DNA from: Candidatus Poribacteria bacterium
GTDB taxonomy: Bacteria > Poribacteria > WGA-4E > WGA-3G
Assembly: GCA_003635315.1 (NCBI GenBank)
Contig: PYJD01000045.1
Span: forward strand, 1-64,000
DNA length: 64,000 nucleotides
Direction of reading: 5' to 3'
The notes beneath the pieces are model-generated. The model was not told the DNA's origin. It saw nothing but the letters and a program-made list of their open reading frames with translations, and ran no database searches. Shown one piece after another: positions 26,688-35,739 of the stretch. The position numbers and the translations under genes are program-made. The first letter of the stretch is position 1; every line of letters starts with the position of its first letter.

Positions 26688-27815
26688 ATGAACGAATTCT
26701 ATTCAGTTAGTTCAATTGGTGATGTGTATGTACCTATAGACTATCGGGAAGCTGTCTTCTCACGGGGTGGAGTGAGACTCTTTACTCAAGATGAATTACA
26801 TCATCATGATCGGATATTTACGCACATACAACGCGGAGGTATTGTTGTCGTAGAAGGATCATGGGATGATATTTCTGATGTGATGGATTATATTCAACGA
26901 CACAAAAAGGAATTAACCCCATTATCAGATAAAAGGAAATCAAGAGATAGATCGCAACGAGAGAATCCGAAGCAATTACGAGAAGCCATCATAAATCAAT
27001 TGATGTGTTGGGCTGATAAAGATGGTATCTTACAAATTGAACCTACACCCGATTTACCATATTTGTTAGAACTTATTGGTGAGGAGACTGGAGTTAATAG
27101 GGACCTACCTTTTCTCGTTCCTGTTATCAAAGTTCAACAAATCCAGAAGTCACTTGCGGAATCTTATCCAATTAAGGCATTGAATCTATCTCTTAAAGCA
27201 TCAGAAAATGTACTTGCTCCACGTTCTCAAGAAACAATAGACTGTTTTCAAGAAGCTTTACAGTATGTAAAAACTAATAGCATAATTGATAATTCGATTG
27301 TTTGCGAAATTGGGTGTGGCAGTGGATGTTTGACTATATTGGCACAACAAGAACTTGGTAATGAAGTCGAAATATATACATCAGACTTGTTACCAGAGGC
27401 AGTAGCAACCACTAAAATTAATGTGGATCGACTTCTACCAAATTCTGAAAGTATTCATATCCTTGCTGCTGGGGATTTGTTTAAACCGTTTCCATCGAAA
27501 CAATTCGACATAATCATTTTCAATGCTCCATGGGTTGTAGCGAGAGTAAGAAACAGATCCGAATTGGCAATTCATGATGAGAAACAACAAACTTTATCTC
27601 GGTTTTTTGAACACCTTCCAAACTATCTGAAGCCTAATGGAACACTCCTCTTAGGTTATGCAGATGCATCTGGTCCAAAAGCCATTTCAAATCTTGAAAA
27701 AATAATTGACGAATCGGGATATGTATGTAAAGATATTGTTAACAGAAGAATTGCAACCCATCGGTCAAAGAAAAAATGGGAACATATTCAGGTTTATGTC
27801 ATATCACAGTCTTAA
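26688..27815 (+). CDS. Class-I SAM-dependent methyltransferase with an uncharacterised N-terminal half
   Basis: A 375-residue protein. Residues 203-300 form a HemK/MTS-like Rossmann methyltransferase: the SAM loop is VCEIGCGSGCLTILA (E207-G212) and the substrate motif that is usually N-P-P-Y reads N-A-P-W (279-282), still compatible with amino- or base-N methylation. The first 200 residues are not recognisable: a short beta-rich start (DVYVPIDYREAVFSRGG), a basic stretch with KRKSRDRSQREN near 82-93 and a helical part. It sits 18 bp after the oxidoreductase and 43 bp before the HEPN-coiled-coil gene. Function unknown beyond the methyltransferase fold. Confidence 0.75.
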   Translation: MNEFYSVSSIGDVYVPIDYREAVFSRGGVRLFTQDELHHHDRIFTHIQRGGIVVVEGSWDDISDVMDYIQRHKKELTPLSDKRKSRDRSQRENPKQLREAIINQLMCWADKDGILQIEPTPDLPYLLELIGEETGVNRDLPFLVPVIKVQQIQKSLAESYPIKALNLSLKASENVLAPRSQETIDCFQEALQYVKTNSIIDNSIVCEIGCGSGCLTILAQQELGNEVEIYTSDLLPEAVATTKINVDRLLPNSESIHILAAGDLFKPFPSKQFDIIIFNAPWVVARVRNRSELAIHDEKQQTLSRFFEHLPNYLKPNGTLLLGYADASGPKAISNLEKIIDESGYVCKDIVNRRIATHRSKKKWEHIQVYVISQS

Positions 27816-27858
27816 CGACCAATTGTTCATATATACCTAAATTTAAAACTATAACAAG

Positions 27859-29595
27859 ATGAGTGAAGCAAAATATCCATTTAGAGATTCCCTTAGAAAA
27901 GCTCAAGATATTTATCTTGATGCTGCGTCTACCTTTATGGAAGTACGTTTAGGGGATGTATCTTATAATGACCTTGATTTTTGCGATATTTCAAACCTAT
28001 TTTTTACACATTGGCGTGATTCAATCGAAGGTCATTTTAGGTGTGTAGATAAATACTACGATGCCCGAAGTGTCGTAAAATTGATTGTTGAAGGTCGTAA
28101 TCGGACTTCCCATCCTCCATGGGATCTTGACCCCGATTATGTACGTATGCAACTATACATAATTGCAGATTTTCTTGGCAAAATCAGTCGAAATATAGAT
28201 CAACAAGATGTTGAGAAAATCATTGAAGATTTATTTCATGATGATACTCCTGAACGTTTGGTGGAAACTGAGGAAAAATTAAAAAATGTAGAATCTGAAA
28301 GAGAAAAATTGGAAGATGGCAACATAGAACTACAAAATGACTTAGATAACCTAAAAAAACAACTCAGTGACGTAGAATCAAAGAACAATAAATTAGAAAG
28401 TGATATGACAAAAACATCTAAGGATTTGATCGAAAAAAATCAAAAAATTAAGACTACCTCAGATCAATTGAAGAAAAGTAAAGAGAGATTAAAAAAATCG
28501 CTTGAAGAGAAAAATGCATCCAAAGAACGTATCACATCGTTGGAAGAAGAAATTGAAGGCATGGCAACTGACCATAAACTGGAAATTAAAACATTGCAAG
28601 AACAACTTACTACACAAAAAAATATTGTATTTGAGAAAAAAATACAGATTGAAACATTGTCAGATCTGTTATCAATCTTTAAAATTGCTAAACAAGACGA
28701 TGCATTATTTCCTCCAATTAATATCAACTCATCTATCCGCATTATTGATCAAAGGAGAATCAATAGAAAAAATTACTTATTGGACCTTCTTAAAATGAAT
28801 CAACCATCCATCTATTATGTACGGGATGTAGATCAAATGTTTCAATACTTAACAGAGGAAATACCTGGAATTTCAGATTTGATTGAAAAACATAATCAGA
28901 AAACACCGAAGGAGGATGAGAATAAGCTGCTTGAAAGACTGGAAGAAGGAGAATTAAATACAATTGTGTCGAATAGTACATTTTCGATGTTACCTAAATA
29001 TAATAACAATATGCACATTGTATTCTGTCATCTATCTCCAAGTATTGATGTATTTGTAAATCGGTGTCAACCTGCCTTTCTTTTAGAAAACTCTTGCTAC
29101 TTACATCTAATTTTTGACCCTGAAAAAGATATGGATTCTATAACGAAGAGTTATCCCGATAGAGATGTAATAAGTGCTTTTTATAAGAACTTGATAGAAA
29201 TCAATGGAATTAAGTCCAATTATATATCTACAGCAGATATACTCCAAAAATTGAAAATGAATAAACCTGAATTTGATCCATATATCAACATCTTACAAGA
29301 CATAGGTATGATTCAAGAAAATAATAACCGAATAAAACTACTATCTACTCCAAAGAAGTCTTTAGAAGATTCTGATCTCTATATTGATGGTTTAGAAAAA
29401 AGAGAAAAATTTCAAGAATTCTATGAATTTCAAGAAAACCATTCCTGTGAAGAATTGTGGGATAGAATAGGAGAAAAGGCAGAAATTAGCAATATTCTTA
29501 AGGATAATAATTACAGTTCTATGAATATAGTCTATGAGGAAATTGAGGAATATGATAAGATTGACGCTGAAAGAACAGACTCAACACTTGAATAA
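27859..29595 (+). CDS. HEPN (Swt1-like)-coiled-coil protein with a RecJ C-terminal-domain-like end
   Basis: A 578-residue cytoplasmic protein with three parts. Residues 1-112 look like a Swt1-type HEPN domain: an all-helical start, then VEGRNRTSHPPWDLDPD, which contains the HEPN ribonuclease motif R-x4-H (R80, H85). Residues 130-275 are a long heptad-rich coiled coil. Residues 290-540 resemble the C-terminal domain of RecJ exonucleases as I remember it: IIDQRRINRKNYLLDLL and IYYVRDVDQMF, then CYLHLIFDPEKD with FYKNL, a winged-helix-like ISTADILQKLKM, LQDIGMIQ, and finally DSDLYIDGLEKREKFQEF with CEELWDRI. The DHH/DHHA1 nuclease domains of RecJ are absent. HEPN domains are mostly RNA-cleaving or RNA-binding and common in defence proteins. 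The combination is unfamiliar to me and the function is unknown. It ends the group that starts at 25621. Confidence 0.65.
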   Translation: MSEAKYPFRDSLRKAQDIYLDAASTFMEVRLGDVSYNDLDFCDISNLFFTHWRDSIEGHFRCVDKYYDARSVVKLIVEGRNRTSHPPWDLDPDYVRMQLYIIADFLGKISRNIDQQDVEKIIEDLFHDDTPERLVETEEKLKNVESEREKLEDGNIELQNDLDNLKKQLSDVESKNNKLESDMTKTSKDLIEKNQKIKTTSDQLKKSKERLKKSLEEKNASKERITSLEEEIEGMATDHKLEIKTLQEQLTTQKNIVFEKKIQIETLSDLLSIFKIAKQDDALFPPININSSIRIIDQRRINRKNYLLDLLKMNQPSIYYVRDVDQMFQYLTEEIPGISDLIEKHNQKTPKEDENKLLERLEEGELNTIVSNSTFSMLPKYNNNMHIVFCHLSPSIDVFVNRCQPAFLLENSCYLHLIFDPEKDMDSITKSYPDRDVISAFYKNLIEINGIKSNYISTADILQKLKMNKPEFDPYINILQDIGMIQENNNRIKLLSTPKKSLEDSDLYIDGLEKREKFQEFYEFQENHSCEELWDRIGEKAEISNILKDNNYSSMNIVYEEIEEYDKIDAERTDSTLE

Positions 29596-29635
29596 CTCCC
29601 CTCAGACTATACTATTACAAACTTCTTCTCTACTA

Positions 29636-31219
29636 TCAATCATCACCAATTGATACTTCAATTCCTTCCTGAAGACGATGCTGTCCATCCACAATAACCT
29701 GCTCATTCTGTGGTAAACGTGTACTAACTTCTATCTCACTACCATAAATTCCACCAACACTAACCTGTTTTACTCGTACAGTATTTTCTTCAACAACATA
29801 GAGATTACCTCTACCATTCTGTATATTTAGAACAGATCTGCGTGGAAGCATTTGTACATTTTTTCTTTCCCCAGTTTTTATTGAGATAGAAATTGTCGTC
29901 CCCGGCTTTAATTTACTATTCTGATTTGGTGTCTTGGTATCATCAGTCATTTCAATTGTATTTGGCACCGTTGCGTGCACTAAAACAGTATTCTCGCCAG
30001 GTTTCACAGTAGGACTTATAAAATCAACTGTTGCTACGATATTTTGTATTCCAGATGCTGTATTAATAAGAACCATATCCCCAACCTTTATTCTATTGGC
30101 ATCACCTACCGGAATCGTCCATACAGCCTTTAAAACATCAATTGCAATTACTGTAAATATAGGTGTTCCTGATGAAGCAGCAGTTTTTGCAAAATCACCC
30201 TTTTCCATATGACGTTGTGAAACAATACCATCAATCGGAGAATTAATTGAAGCCTGATTTACCTGCTCACGAGCGAGTTTCAGTTGTTCTTCAGCTTCGT
30301 TGACAGCAGATTGAGCGATGGCAATTTCACGTTCCCATGATTTCGCTTCCACGAGTTTCTGTGTAGCAACAAGGCTTGCTTTCGCTTGTGTAATTTTTGA
30401 TTCTGCTGCTGCGATTTCACGTTCCCAACCTTTACTTTCCACAATCTTTTGTGCTATTGACAATTCTGCTCTTGCTTTTTCCACTGCAAGTTGGGCAGTT
30501 CCATCATTGAATTGATCAGCTGCTGCAACCGCCTCTTCATAACGACTCTTGCCAAGTTTATATCTTGTTTCAGATGATTCAAATGCACTATCGCTGATAA
30601 GTTCTTGTTCGTGTAGTGCTTTATCTCTTTCATAATCCGAAGTAGTTTTTGAAAATTCTGTTTTGGCACGTTCTAATCCTTGTTCTGAACTTACTCTCGC
30701 ACGTTCTAAATTAGATTCTGCCACTTTTAGGGTTGATTCTGCTTGTACTAACTGATTACGTATTCTCATCTCAGAGAGAGATTTTGATTCCTCATGTTTG
30801 GCAACTGCTTCGGCAACAGACTCTTCAGCGGTAACCAGTTGTGTTTCTAAACGGGTTTGAGCATTCGCCTCTGTTGTCGTTAACTGTGCCTTTGCGACAC
30901 TTAATGCAACTTCCGCTTTTATTGCTGCTATATTTGCTTCTTGAGCATTAATCTTAGCAAGTATATCGTCCTTTCTTACTTTCTGACCCACTGCAGCATT
31001 AAGTTCTACAATTTTACCTTGAATATTAGCATACACCTTTACTTCAATTCGTGGCTGCAATTGTCCTGTGTATTCCTTCTCCGACACAATCGTAACATAC
31101 CGTGGTTTCTGAACTTGGACTCTCTCTGTAGCTTCAGTTTCTTGTGCAATTACACTTTGATTTATTATAAAACAAAAACAAACTGAAGAAAGAAGCACAC
31201 TGAGAATAATAGCTTTCAA
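29636..31219 (-). CDS. RND/HlyD-type periplasmic efflux adaptor with an extended coiled coil
   Basis: A 527-residue membrane fusion protein with a cleavable signal peptide (ends around VIAQ). The first lipoyl half is YANIQGKIVELNAAVGQKVRKDD (in part: IQGKIVELNAAVGQKV), and the second half is INSPIDGIVSQRHMEKGDF. Between them lies a helical hairpin of roughly 210 residues, longer than usual, with an internal duplication (VESKGWEREIAAAESKI and VEAKSWEREIAIAQSAV). Beta-barrel and membrane-proximal domains follow. It should link an inner-membrane pump to a TolC-like channel, but no pump gene is adjacent. Confidence 0.85.
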   Translation of the reverse strand: MKAIILSVLLSSVCFCFIINQSVIAQETEATERVQVQKPRYVTIVSEKEYTGQLQPRIEVKVYANIQGKIVELNAAVGQKVRKDDILAKINAQEANIAAIKAEVALSVAKAQLTTTEANAQTRLETQLVTAEESVAEAVAKHEESKSLSEMRIRNQLVQAESTLKVAESNLERARVSSEQGLERAKTEFSKTTSDYERDKALHEQELISDSAFESSETRYKLGKSRYEEAVAAADQFNDGTAQLAVEKARAELSIAQKIVESKGWEREIAAAESKITQAKASLVATQKLVEAKSWEREIAIAQSAVNEAEEQLKLAREQVNQASINSPIDGIVSQRHMEKGDFAKTAASSGTPIFTVIAIDVLKAVWTIPVGDANRIKVGDMVLINTASGIQNIVATVDFISPTVKPGENTVLVHATVPNTIEMTDDTKTPNQNSKLKPGTTISISIKTGERKNVQMLPRRSVLNIQNGRGNLYVVEENTVRVKQVSVGGIYGSEIEVSTRLPQNEQVIVDGQHRLQEGIEVSIGDD

Positions 31220-31291
31220 TAGTATACCCTCCTAACAGAATAGGTTTTCATAAGAACAACATTCAGTTGGAACAGTTCTATATGGTAAACA

Positions 31292-31831
31292 CTATTCAGA
31301 TTTTAATTTTTCTTTAAATTCTTTTGTGAACTTTTTTAACTTTGGATGGATAACAAACTGACAATAGGGTTGAGCGGAATTTAATTGGAAATAATTCTGG
31401 TGATAGTCTTCTGCAGGATAAAAAACATCAATTTGTGTGATTTCAGTAACAATAGGATCTTTCCAAGTATCCGATAGTTCAAGATCGTCCTTTGATTTCT
31501 CTGCTATCTTCTGTTGTTCATCTGAGTGAAAAAAAATGGCAGAACGATATTGTGTTCCTTGATCATTTCCTTGACGATTTAGTGTAGTCGGATCATGGGT
31601 TTGCCAGAAAACTTCTAATAACTCATCAAATGAAATTACTTCTGGATCAAATTCAATTTGTGCCACCTCAGCATGTCCAGTCATTCCCATACACACTGCT
31701 TTATAATTAGGATTTACTGTTGTCCCACCTGTATAACCAGAGACTACAGAATGTACTCCCTCCAATTGTTGAAAAATAGCTTCTACACACCAAAAACATC
31801 CTGCTCCGAATGTTGCAGTTTCAAGTTTCAT
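31292..31831 (-). CDS. msrA: Peptide methionine sulfoxide reductase A
   Basis: Reduces methionine-S-sulfoxide in proteins. It has 179 residues. The catalytic GAGCFWCVEAIF box carries C12 and C15. The SGYTGG segment, GHAEVAQIEFDP and the HDPTTLNRQGNDQGTQYRS block (in part: HDPTTLNRQGND) are all canonical, as is YHQNYF near the C-terminus. No MsrB domain is fused. It precedes the efflux adaptor gene by 72 bp on the same strand. Confidence 0.95.
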   Translation of the reverse strand: MKLETATFGAGCFWCVEAIFQQLEGVHSVVSGYTGGTTVNPNYKAVCMGMTGHAEVAQIEFDPEVISFDELLEVFWQTHDPTTLNRQGNDQGTQYRSAIFFHSDEQQKIAEKSKDDLELSDTWKDPIVTEITQIDVFYPAEDYHQNYFQLNSAQPYCQFVIHPKLKKFTKEFKEKLKSE

Positions 31832-31951
31832 CTTCTTAAACGGTCAACAAAAATGTTATTCCGTTATTCTCCTACATTTTGGATTCTGACTATATCTGAT
31901 AGCATAATAACACATCTTTATATGATATACAATACACAGCTTAACACAGAT

Positions 31952-32905
31952 TCATTGTAGAAACATCTGAATATTCTCATCTGGATCAATAATTTCCTGT
32001 ATACAAGTTTCCCAATATATTACGGCAAACTTTATCAAATCATCAGAACGGTTATCTTGTTTAAGGTAGTCTACAATCCAATCAAGCATACGTTGACGTG
32101 GCGCAGATCGCACTTCACCAGTGTTCTCATCATAAATGATCTCTCGAAAATCCTTAAGTGTGTCATGATCTAAATGTAAATCGGGTTGATAGTATAACGT
32201 CAAATTCGACATCAAACACAATGTTAGTATTAATATAGGATCAATAGTAATATTCAGCGGAGGATCAATTGCGAAAACATCCTCAAGTGGTAATGTTTCA
32301 ACATAATCACGACGTTTTTCAATATATCCTAACTGTATTTTAATTATCTCAACATCTGCAAGACTCAGGAATGGACGTGGTGGGTGATTTTCCTTCAATA
32401 TAACAGACGCACTACTGATAGTTGAATTATATGAAACTAATTCATCTAAAAACTTTGCTTCTGCATGGTTATAAATCCTAATGCTATCAATGTCAAGATG
32501 GGAAAGTGATTCTTCTGGACGTATAACAGCATTTTCAAGCAAATCAATTGCTTTTTCTCTAACTTGATTAATGAGAGTATTCCCGATCTGATACAACTTA
32601 ACAGACGGGTTTACATTAAGTATCCGTACAGCTTTATCTAAGTTTCCTTTACTTGCATATTCTAATCCAAGACTGGTTAATGAAATTCCAGTTTGTGTTT
32701 GTGTACGAAGTTCTGCCTGATTAGAAAGGTCAGCTACTTTCATTGTAATAAGTTTATGTGCAATAGCAGCAATATCTTCGGAGATTTTCTCAATTTTTTC
32801 CGAATCAAATACATCAAGTGTATCTCCGTGGCGTAAGGTCTGAGATAAAAAAGATTGAGCATCAATTACATTATCAGCTACCAGTGAATATTTACTTGTC
32901 TGCAT
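31952..32905 (-). CDS. DUF6178-like protein, C-terminal half (separate gene)
   Basis: A 317-residue helical cytoplasmic protein. ATG 32905 is chosen: a GAGGAAG lies about 10 bases upstream, and the ATG is embedded in the last codons of the preceding gene (14-bp overlap), a translational-coupling arrangement. The middle (SLTSLGLEYASKGNLDKAVRIL, in part: SLGLEYASKGNLDKA; then VKLYQIGNTLINQVREKAIDL, in part: LYQIGNTLINQ) resembles the second half of the DUF6178 family as I recall it, where the two halves form one protein of about 550 residues. Function unknown. Confidence 0.5.
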   Translation of the reverse strand: MQTSKYSLVADNVIDAQSFLSQTLRHGDTLDVFDSEKIEKISEDIAAIAHKLITMKVADLSNQAELRTQTQTGISLTSLGLEYASKGNLDKAVRILNVNPSVKLYQIGNTLINQVREKAIDLLENAVIRPEESLSHLDIDSIRIYNHAEAKFLDELVSYNSTISSASVILKENHPPRPFLSLADVEIIKIQLGYIEKRRDYVETLPLEDVFAIDPPLNITIDPILILTLCLMSNLTLYYQPDLHLDHDTLKDFREIIYDENTGEVRSAPRQRMLDWIVDYLKQDNRSDDLIKFAVIYWETCIQEIIDPDENIQMFLQ

Positions 32906-33695
32906 TCTCTTCAACTTCCTCAGAAAGTTCAAGCGAATCCAAATCAACTTCTTCTCTTAGGTCGGATTCAGTAACAGTGATGCCAGCTTTACGATCGCGT
33001 TCTTTTACTCGTGCTTCTCTATCAGCAGTAGCTTCATCAAAATCAGTGGTTAACTTGGTTTCAACATCCCCTTCTTTGTCAATCCCAAACATATCCCGTA
33101 GGAGTTGATAGAAAATCTCCTGATCAGCTTCCCATATGGCGTTTAGAATCCTTTTTGCTTGTTCGTCTTTACATTCTAATGCAGGATGATTTGGATCAAT
33201 TACTTTCTCATCAATCATTAGTGCGGCTAAACTACCTTTTAATTTAACTCGTTGTCTAAGGAGACCCGCAAAAATACGCATATCCATCTGACGAAGGAAA
33301 CGACTTAAATCATCTCTTTCACACTCTGATAATTCAAAGAGCCATAAACTAAGAGACTTTTCATTTAATTTACCATCTTTCCAAATGGCTATATCAATCA
33401 GTTCTTCAAATTGTTGATTAGATAGACATGGTAATAGACCACATGCCAATCCTGTTCCCAATAATGTGTCTAATATTTGTAGCACATCTTCAGTAGGACT
33501 GTCTTGAATTAACTCAGTACAATCTGGCACAAGATAATATAACTCTTCACGTAATTTAGGATTTCTGGTCGATCGAATTATTTCAAGTTGGGTATCTTTT
33601 GTATAACTTTGAAAAAGTTGCTCTGCTTGTTTAGTAGGTAGGGATAATAGATTCTTTACTTGTTTATGGGATAGAATAGACTTCGACTTATTCAT
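32892..33695 (-). CDS. DUF6178-like protein, N-terminal half (separate gene)
   Basis: A 267-residue cytoplasmic protein. It starts with a basic segment and then LLSLPTKQAEQLFQSY, followed by LSNQQFEELIDIAIWKDGKL and LSLWLFELSECERDDLSRFL (in part: LWLFELSECE), matching the first half of DUF6178 as I remember it. The C-terminus is highly charged (ATADREARVKERDRKAG and an acidic tail), a likely flexible linker. Its stop overlaps the start of the next gene by 14 bp. Together the two would make up one DUF6178-length protein. Function unknown. Confidence 0.5.
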   Translation of the reverse strand: MNKSKSILSHKQVKNLLSLPTKQAEQLFQSYTKDTQLEIIRSTRNPKLREELYYLVPDCTELIQDSPTEDVLQILDTLLGTGLACGLLPCLSNQQFEELIDIAIWKDGKLNEKSLSLWLFELSECERDDLSRFLRQMDMRIFAGLLRQRVKLKGSLAALMIDEKVIDPNHPALECKDEQAKRILNAIWEADQEIFYQLLRDMFGIDKEGDVETKLTTDFDEATADREARVKERDRKAGITVTESDLREEVDLDSLELSEEVEENADK

Positions 33696-33816
33696 TCATA
33701 CCTCTCAAGATGTGGAGTAACCATTATATGAAGAAATAATGTTGGTTTAAAATAATGAGCATAGGAATATTCGATTTCTTAAGAATAGTGCAAATCTTGT
33801 GTTATTCTAAAAGAAA

Positions 33817-34581
33817 TCAAAAATTGTCTCTAACAAAGTTCATATTCTTAACAGCAGATTCAATTGGATCATCTTTACCTGGTGTTTCAAGAACAAACCA
33901 ACTATCGTAACCAATAGCATGTGTGGATTCAAAAACTGCAGGGAAGTCAACATCACCTTCACCAGCGTGATTACCACCTGTATCCTTAATGTGCATTTGA
34001 ATGATTGAACTCCCTAAAGTGCGTATTTCTTCCGGAGAGTCATAACCGAAATTTGTTGCATTTCCCATATCATAGTATACCCCAACAGCCTTTGACCCAA
34101 CTTGGTCAATGATCTGTTGGTGTTGTTCAGCACTAAGTGTTGATTCCAATGCAAGACCAACATCATACCGCTCCGCAGTTTCTGCGACGGTCTTTAGACC
34201 ATCAAGAAAACGTGAATCGGTTATATGTTCATCTTTAATTTCTCCACCACCAAAAAAAGGTACAAGAATGACATTTGTATTTAATTGTGGACATATCTCA
34301 GCAAGATACTGTAATTTCGATATACCTTCACTTCTCTTACTATCTGTTGGGTGCATAAATGAATATGCAGTAAAACCACCAGGAGATAAAGATGACACCT
34401 CTATTCCTGCCTTCTCAGCAAGGCTATTTACCGAATCAATCCCGTCTTCTTGCCATAGTATATGCTCCCGATAATTGACCCCCATACAGACTTCAACACC
34501 ATCAAACCCAATGTCTTTTGCTTTTTGAAACTTTTCATTGAACGGAACAGGTAACATCCCGTCTCGAATTCCTACTTTCAT
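33817..34581 (-). CDS. Sugar phosphate isomerase/epimerase (xylose-isomerase-like TIM barrel)
   Basis: A 254-residue AP-endonuclease-2-type TIM barrel. The start is ATG 34581, with AGGAGG 8 bases upstream; the longer ORF from 34614 would swallow that site. Typical strands are IGFDGVEVCMG, NVILVPFFGGGE, VGLALESTLS (metal-binding Glu), GVYYDMGNATNFGY (Asp) and IIQMHIKDTGG (His/Asp), closing with SWFVLETPGKD. These residues would bind a divalent metal and isomerise a keto sugar or cyclitol. The precise substrate is unknown. A good promoter precedes it. Confidence 0.82.
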   Translation of the reverse strand: MKVGIRDGMLPVPFNEKFQKAKDIGFDGVEVCMGVNYREHILWQEDGIDSVNSLAEKAGIEVSSLSPGGFTAYSFMHPTDSKRSEGISKLQYLAEICPQLNTNVILVPFFGGGEIKDEHITDSRFLDGLKTVAETAERYDVGLALESTLSAEQHQQIIDQVGSKAVGVYYDMGNATNFGYDSPEEIRTLGSSIIQMHIKDTGGNHAGEGDVDFPAVFESTHAIGYDSWFVLETPGKDDPIESAVKNMNFVRDNF

Positions 34582-34604
34582 AATTTCCCTCCTGTTGCTT
34601 GTAA

Positions 34605-34633
34605 ATTTTAACATGTCATATTCTGTTTTTCAA
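34605..34633 (-). promoter_or_regulatory. Sigma-70-type promoter for the sugar isomerase gene
   Basis: On the minus strand TTGAAA (34633-34628), 17 bases, TAAAAT (34610-34605), 24 bases before the chosen start codon. Confidence 0.6.
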
Positions 34634-34824
34634 ATTGAATTCAAATGAATATGTACAGTTTTAGATGTATTAGTGTAACATTGTATAATCAATACTGAAT
34701 TTACGCTTTTATGATTAAAGGTATTCTATTTCGATACAGTGTCTTTTGGATAAGTTTTAATCAAAAAGAGTATAAGGATTAGAATATTCAACCTTTAAAA
34801 ACAGCTACTAACACACGTCCTAAC

Positions 34825-34853
34825 TTGACATTGAAGGTATCTTGTGATAAATT
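34825..34853 (+). promoter_or_regulatory. Sigma-70-type promoter for comF (and possibly smc)
   Basis: TTGACA (34825-34830), 17 bases, TAAATT (34848-34853), 47 bases before the comF start. The 319-bp gap from 34582 thus holds one promoter for each diverging gene. Confidence 0.65.
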
Positions 34854-34900
34854 AGGGTTGTCTTCCAGTTAAGAGAACATTAAAGCAAACAAATCCTACT

Positions 34901-35617
34901 ATGATACAACAATTGGTTGAAACAGCAATTACATTTCTATTTCCTGCTCAATGTAAAGTCTGTGAAATGAATATTGGGCTTGAATCAATACCATATCTAT
35001 GTGAAGGTTGCTGGGATAGTCTTGAAATTGTTACACCCCCTTGGTGTGATATATGTGGAAAAAACAACGTTGACGGTGTTTGTGATGTGTGTGCCACTGT
35101 TCCACCCCGATATGGAAGACTTAGAACAGTTGCATTCTATGATGCTATTCTTCAAAAGATTATACATCTCTATAAATTTGAAAAGAAAATATCTCTTGCC
35201 AAACACTTATCTTATTTAATGATAAAACACCAACCCAAGGATTTTGATTACAAGGAATATGATTATATTCTCCCCATACCTATACACAAAAATAGATTAC
35301 GCGAACGTGGATTCAACCAATCAACCCTTATTGCTAAAGGTATGAGTAATGAAATTGGTATTAATATATGTACTGATGCATTAGTTCGAAGTAAAAACAC
35401 ATCCCCTCAGAGTAGTTTAACCAGGGACGCACGCCAAACGAATGTAGTTGGAGCTTTTGGGATAAATAAAGGAAATCTTATAAGAGATAAACGTATCCTA
35501 ATTCTTGACGATGTTTACACAACTGGTGCCACTGTGAATGAAGCCGTTAATATGTTGTGGAATGAAGATCCAGTTGAAATTGATGTGTTAACTTTGGCAA
35601 GGGCAGTAAACCCGTAA
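34901..35617 (+). CDS. comF: ComF-family phosphoribosyltransferase-like protein
   Basis: A 238-residue protein. The N-terminus carries paired CxxC zinc-finger motifs (CKVC, CEGC, CDICG, CDVCA). The C-terminal half is a phosphoribosyltransferase fold with the PRPP-binding loop [18 protein letters not shown], preceded by [18 protein letters not shown] and [11 protein letters not shown]. ComF proteins are needed for DNA uptake in naturally competent bacteria, and related GntX proteins have other roles; competence here is not implied by this gene alone. The downstream neighbour is smc after 122 bp. Confidence 0.88.
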   Translation: MIQQLVETAITFLFPAQCKVCEMNIGLESIPYLCEGCWDSLEIVTPPWCDICGKNNVDGVCDVCATVPPRYGRLRTVAFYDAILQKIIHLYKFEKKISLAKHLSYLMIKHQPKDFDYKEYDYILPIPIHKNRLRERGFNQSTLIAKGMSNEIGINICTDALVRSKNTSPQSSLTRDARQTNVVGAFGINKGNLIRDKRILILDDVYTTGATVNEAVNMLWNEDPVEIDVLTLARAVNP

Positions 35618-35739
35618 ATGAAACCATCAAGACGGTTCTTTCGTATAGAATAGTATGAGGTGTGTTAAATATACAATCATAAACCGTTAACTTTAACCTA
35701 ATCTTCTTAGTATACACTTTTTCTTGTGGAGGTTTCCTT

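Noticed and set aside
27859..29595. A classical HEPN/MNT toxin-antitoxin pair
   Set aside because: No nucleotidyltransferase (MNT) antitoxin gene lies on either side; the upstream partner is a methyltransferase.
34901..35617. Evidence for natural competence from comF
   Set aside because: ComF homologues are widespread in non-competent bacteria; no other com gene is in the window.
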